Assembly (NCBI GenBank): GCA_012974295.1
Contig: JAAXQM010000055.1
Coordinates: 1 to 6,471 of the forward strand
Direction of reading: 5' to 3'
Length of the DNA stretch: 6,471 nucleotides
Source: Dehalococcoidales bacterium
GTDB taxonomy: Bacteria; Chloroflexota; Dehalococcoidia; E44-bin15
In this document: one piece after another, positions 5,882 to 6,471 of the stretch
Numbering within the stretch: position 1 is the first letter of the stretch
How the letters are laid out: each line of letters opens with the position of its first letter
The notes under the pieces: model-generated
The model's database searches: none
The model's input: the letters and a program-made list of their open reading frames with translations, nothing else
Told to the model about the DNA's origin: nothing
Program-made: the position numbers and the translations under genes

Positions 5882-6187
5882 TTAATTCGGTTCTACAGAT
5901 GATATATCTTCACCTCTTTTTCCTTTTATAATATTCCTGATATCAGCAAGGTTTTCGATTATGCGGAAGGTTAGAAGTAAAATCTCACAGAATACCCTCC
6001 AAACGATAGGACCTAAAATTAAAATAAGTACCCCTCCCGCTATCACCTCTCCTATATCAGAATCGTTGCTGACACCGTCAACAATTGCCACAATCCCGAG
6101 CACCAAAATAACGATAAGGCCTATCCAGAATACAATTTTTATGATAATAGGTGTAATCATCCTGCGGAATGCTAGGATATCTCCCAT
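5882..6187 (-). CDS. DUF4282-like small membrane protein
   Basis: This is a 101-residue protein resembling DUF4282. It starts MGDILAFRRMITPIIIKI, has a first membrane segment (about 12-34, rich in Ile, Val and Leu), a short polar loop with DGVSNDSDIGE (about 36-46) and a second membrane segment (about 47-64). Then come RVFCEILLLTFRIIENLADIRNI (64-86), similar to the conserved RxxcEllivlFrinenLxdIr block of DUF4282, and a charged tail. No biochemical function is established for the family. ATG at 6187 is chosen over a longer frame (to 6298) because TAAAGGAGGA precedes it and family proteins begin with the MGDxLxFRxMI motif. The gene is visibly more AT-rich than the metabolic genes to the left. 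It is the first gene of a pair with the micropeptide gene and has its own promoter. Confidence 0.83.
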   Translation of the reverse strand: MGDILAFRRMITPIIIKIVFWIGLIVILVLGIVAIVDGVSNDSDIGEVIAGGVLILILGPIVWRVFCEILLLTFRIIENLADIRNIIKGKRGEDISSVEPN

Positions 6188-6191
6188 GTCT

Positions 6192-6198
6192 CCTCCTT
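6192..6198 (-). promoter_or_regulatory. Shine-Dalgarno AAGGAGG fixing the ATG at 6187
   Basis: AAGGAGG on the minus strand ends four bases before ATG 6187. It rules out the 37-residue upstream extension of the frame as the main translation start. Confidence 0.8.
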
Positions 6199-6263
6199 TA
6201 CCCCCTGAATATATGAGGCTAGGATGTACGATGGTTATATACCTCCTGCCCGCTACGGTGCTG

Positions 6264-6292
6264 AGCATACTCCATGGGTCTCGGGCTGTCAA
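6264..6292 (-). promoter_or_regulatory. Probable promoter of the DUF4282-like/micropeptide pair
   Basis: On the minus strand TTGACA (6292-6287) is followed after 17 bases by TATGCT (6269-6264), a 4-of-6 match to the -10 consensus. Transcription would begin near 6257, giving a leader of about 70 bases before ATG 6187. It lies about 20 bp from repeat copy 3. Confidence 0.6.
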
Positions 6293-6311
6293 TGCCAAGA
6301 ACTAAAGAAAT

Positions 6312-6416
6312 TGCTGAAAAGAGGTACAGGATACTTCCTGCCGGGAGTCTGGGGGTGTCCCCCAGCTTAAAAAAATCCCCCAAGATTGGGGGATATAGGG
6401 GGTTGATCAAGACTAT
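6312..6416 (+). repeat. Dispersed MITE-like repeat, copy 3 (long form)
   Basis: This copy begins TGCTGAAAAGAGG and has the clearest hairpins. CAGGA/TCCTG (6327-6340) closes a TACT loop. CTGGGGG (6349-6355) pairs with CCCCCAG (6359-6365). ATCCCCCAA (6375-6383) is perfectly inverted against TTGGGGGAT (6386-6394). TAGGGGGTTGAT follows, as in copy 2. The outer terminal inverted repeat is not recognisable on the right, and the AGAC at the left is degraded. It has the same orientation as the other copies. Confidence 0.75.
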
Positions 6417-6438
6417 GTTTCGTATTTTCACTAAAATT

Positions 6439-6468
6439 TAGGAGCCACCCGTTATCGGGTGGCTCCTA
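6439..6468. terminator. Strong 13-bp perfect hairpin, probable intrinsic terminator
   Basis: TAGGAGCCACCCG (6439-6451) and CGGGTGGCTCCTA (6456-6468) form a perfect 13-bp stem with a TTAT loop. Read on the minus strand it is followed by AAATTTTAG, a weak U-tract, so it may end a minus-strand gene beyond the right edge. Any plus-strand tail is cut off by the window end. Confidence 0.55.
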
Positions 6469-6471
6469 CTA

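Noticed and set aside
6188..6298. A 37-residue N-terminal extension of the DUF4282-like protein
   Set aside because: It would need translation from upstream of the likely transcription start, and AAGGAGG points to ATG 6187.
5961..6305. A 114-codon plus-strand frame opposite the DUF4282-like gene
   Set aside because: It is rich in Ile/Thr/Pro/Ser as expected for the complement of a hydrophobic gene; no ribosome site or family match.
5591..6416. CRISPR-like array
   Set aside because: The repeats are far apart and irregularly spaced, differ in length and enclose genes rather than spacers; no cas genes.
6439..6471. tRNA or other structured RNA at the right end
   Set aside because: It is a single simple stem with a four-base loop and no cloverleaf elements.

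Overview
The window looks like a bacterial chromosome segment of moderate GC content. It carries acyl-CoA metabolism genes typical of anaerobes: two class I CoA-transferases of the acetyl-CoA hydrolase / 4-hydroxybutyrate CoA-transferase family, one crotonase, and a flavoprotein with a compact four-cysteine motif like that of the iron-sulfur flavoproteins (Isf) of anaerobic archaea and bacteria. Strong Shine-Dalgarno sequences, TTG/GTG starts and consensus -35/-10 promoters support a bacterium. The gene mix and the short GC-rich hairpin repeats fit an uncultured anaerobe, perhaps Chloroflexota (Dehalococcoidia-like) or a deltaproteobacterial lineage. No marker gene is present, so this is only a guess.

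Left half, plus strand: the 3' part of a CoA-transferase (1-889), a 209-bp spacer with a repeat copy, a crotonase (1099-1989), a spacer with two hairpins, and a 14-TM-type DHA2 MFS exporter (2084-3517). The exporter meets the next gene tail to tail, and the two stop codons overlap.

Middle, minus strand: a two-gene operon read right to left. The Isf-like flavoprotein (5521-4781) comes first, and its end overlaps the GTG start of a second CoA-transferase (4791-3514) by 11 bp. It is driven by a consensus TTGACA-N18-TATAAT promoter whose -35 lies inside a near-perfect palindrome. This second CoA-transferase has Gly where the family's catalytic Glu is expected.

Right end, minus strand: an AT-rich pair consisting of a DUF4282-like small membrane protein (6187-5882) and an unlisted 39-codon single-TM micropeptide (5831-5712). 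The pair has its own promoter and lies between two directly oriented copies of a dispersed repeat. That repeat occurs three times in the window (989-1059, 5591-5710, 6312-6416), with a likely fourth remnant at 945-976. It consists of back-to-back small hairpins, and one copy has terminal inverted repeats with possible target duplications, so it resembles a non-autonomous MITE. The window ends in a strong 13-bp hairpin.

Functional reading (inference): the CoA-transferases and crotonase would activate and process an organic acid as its CoA thioester, the flavoprotein could supply a redox step, and the MFS protein would export a small molecule. The most unusual items are the repeat family with the cassette it brackets, and the two enzymes with altered active-site residues.
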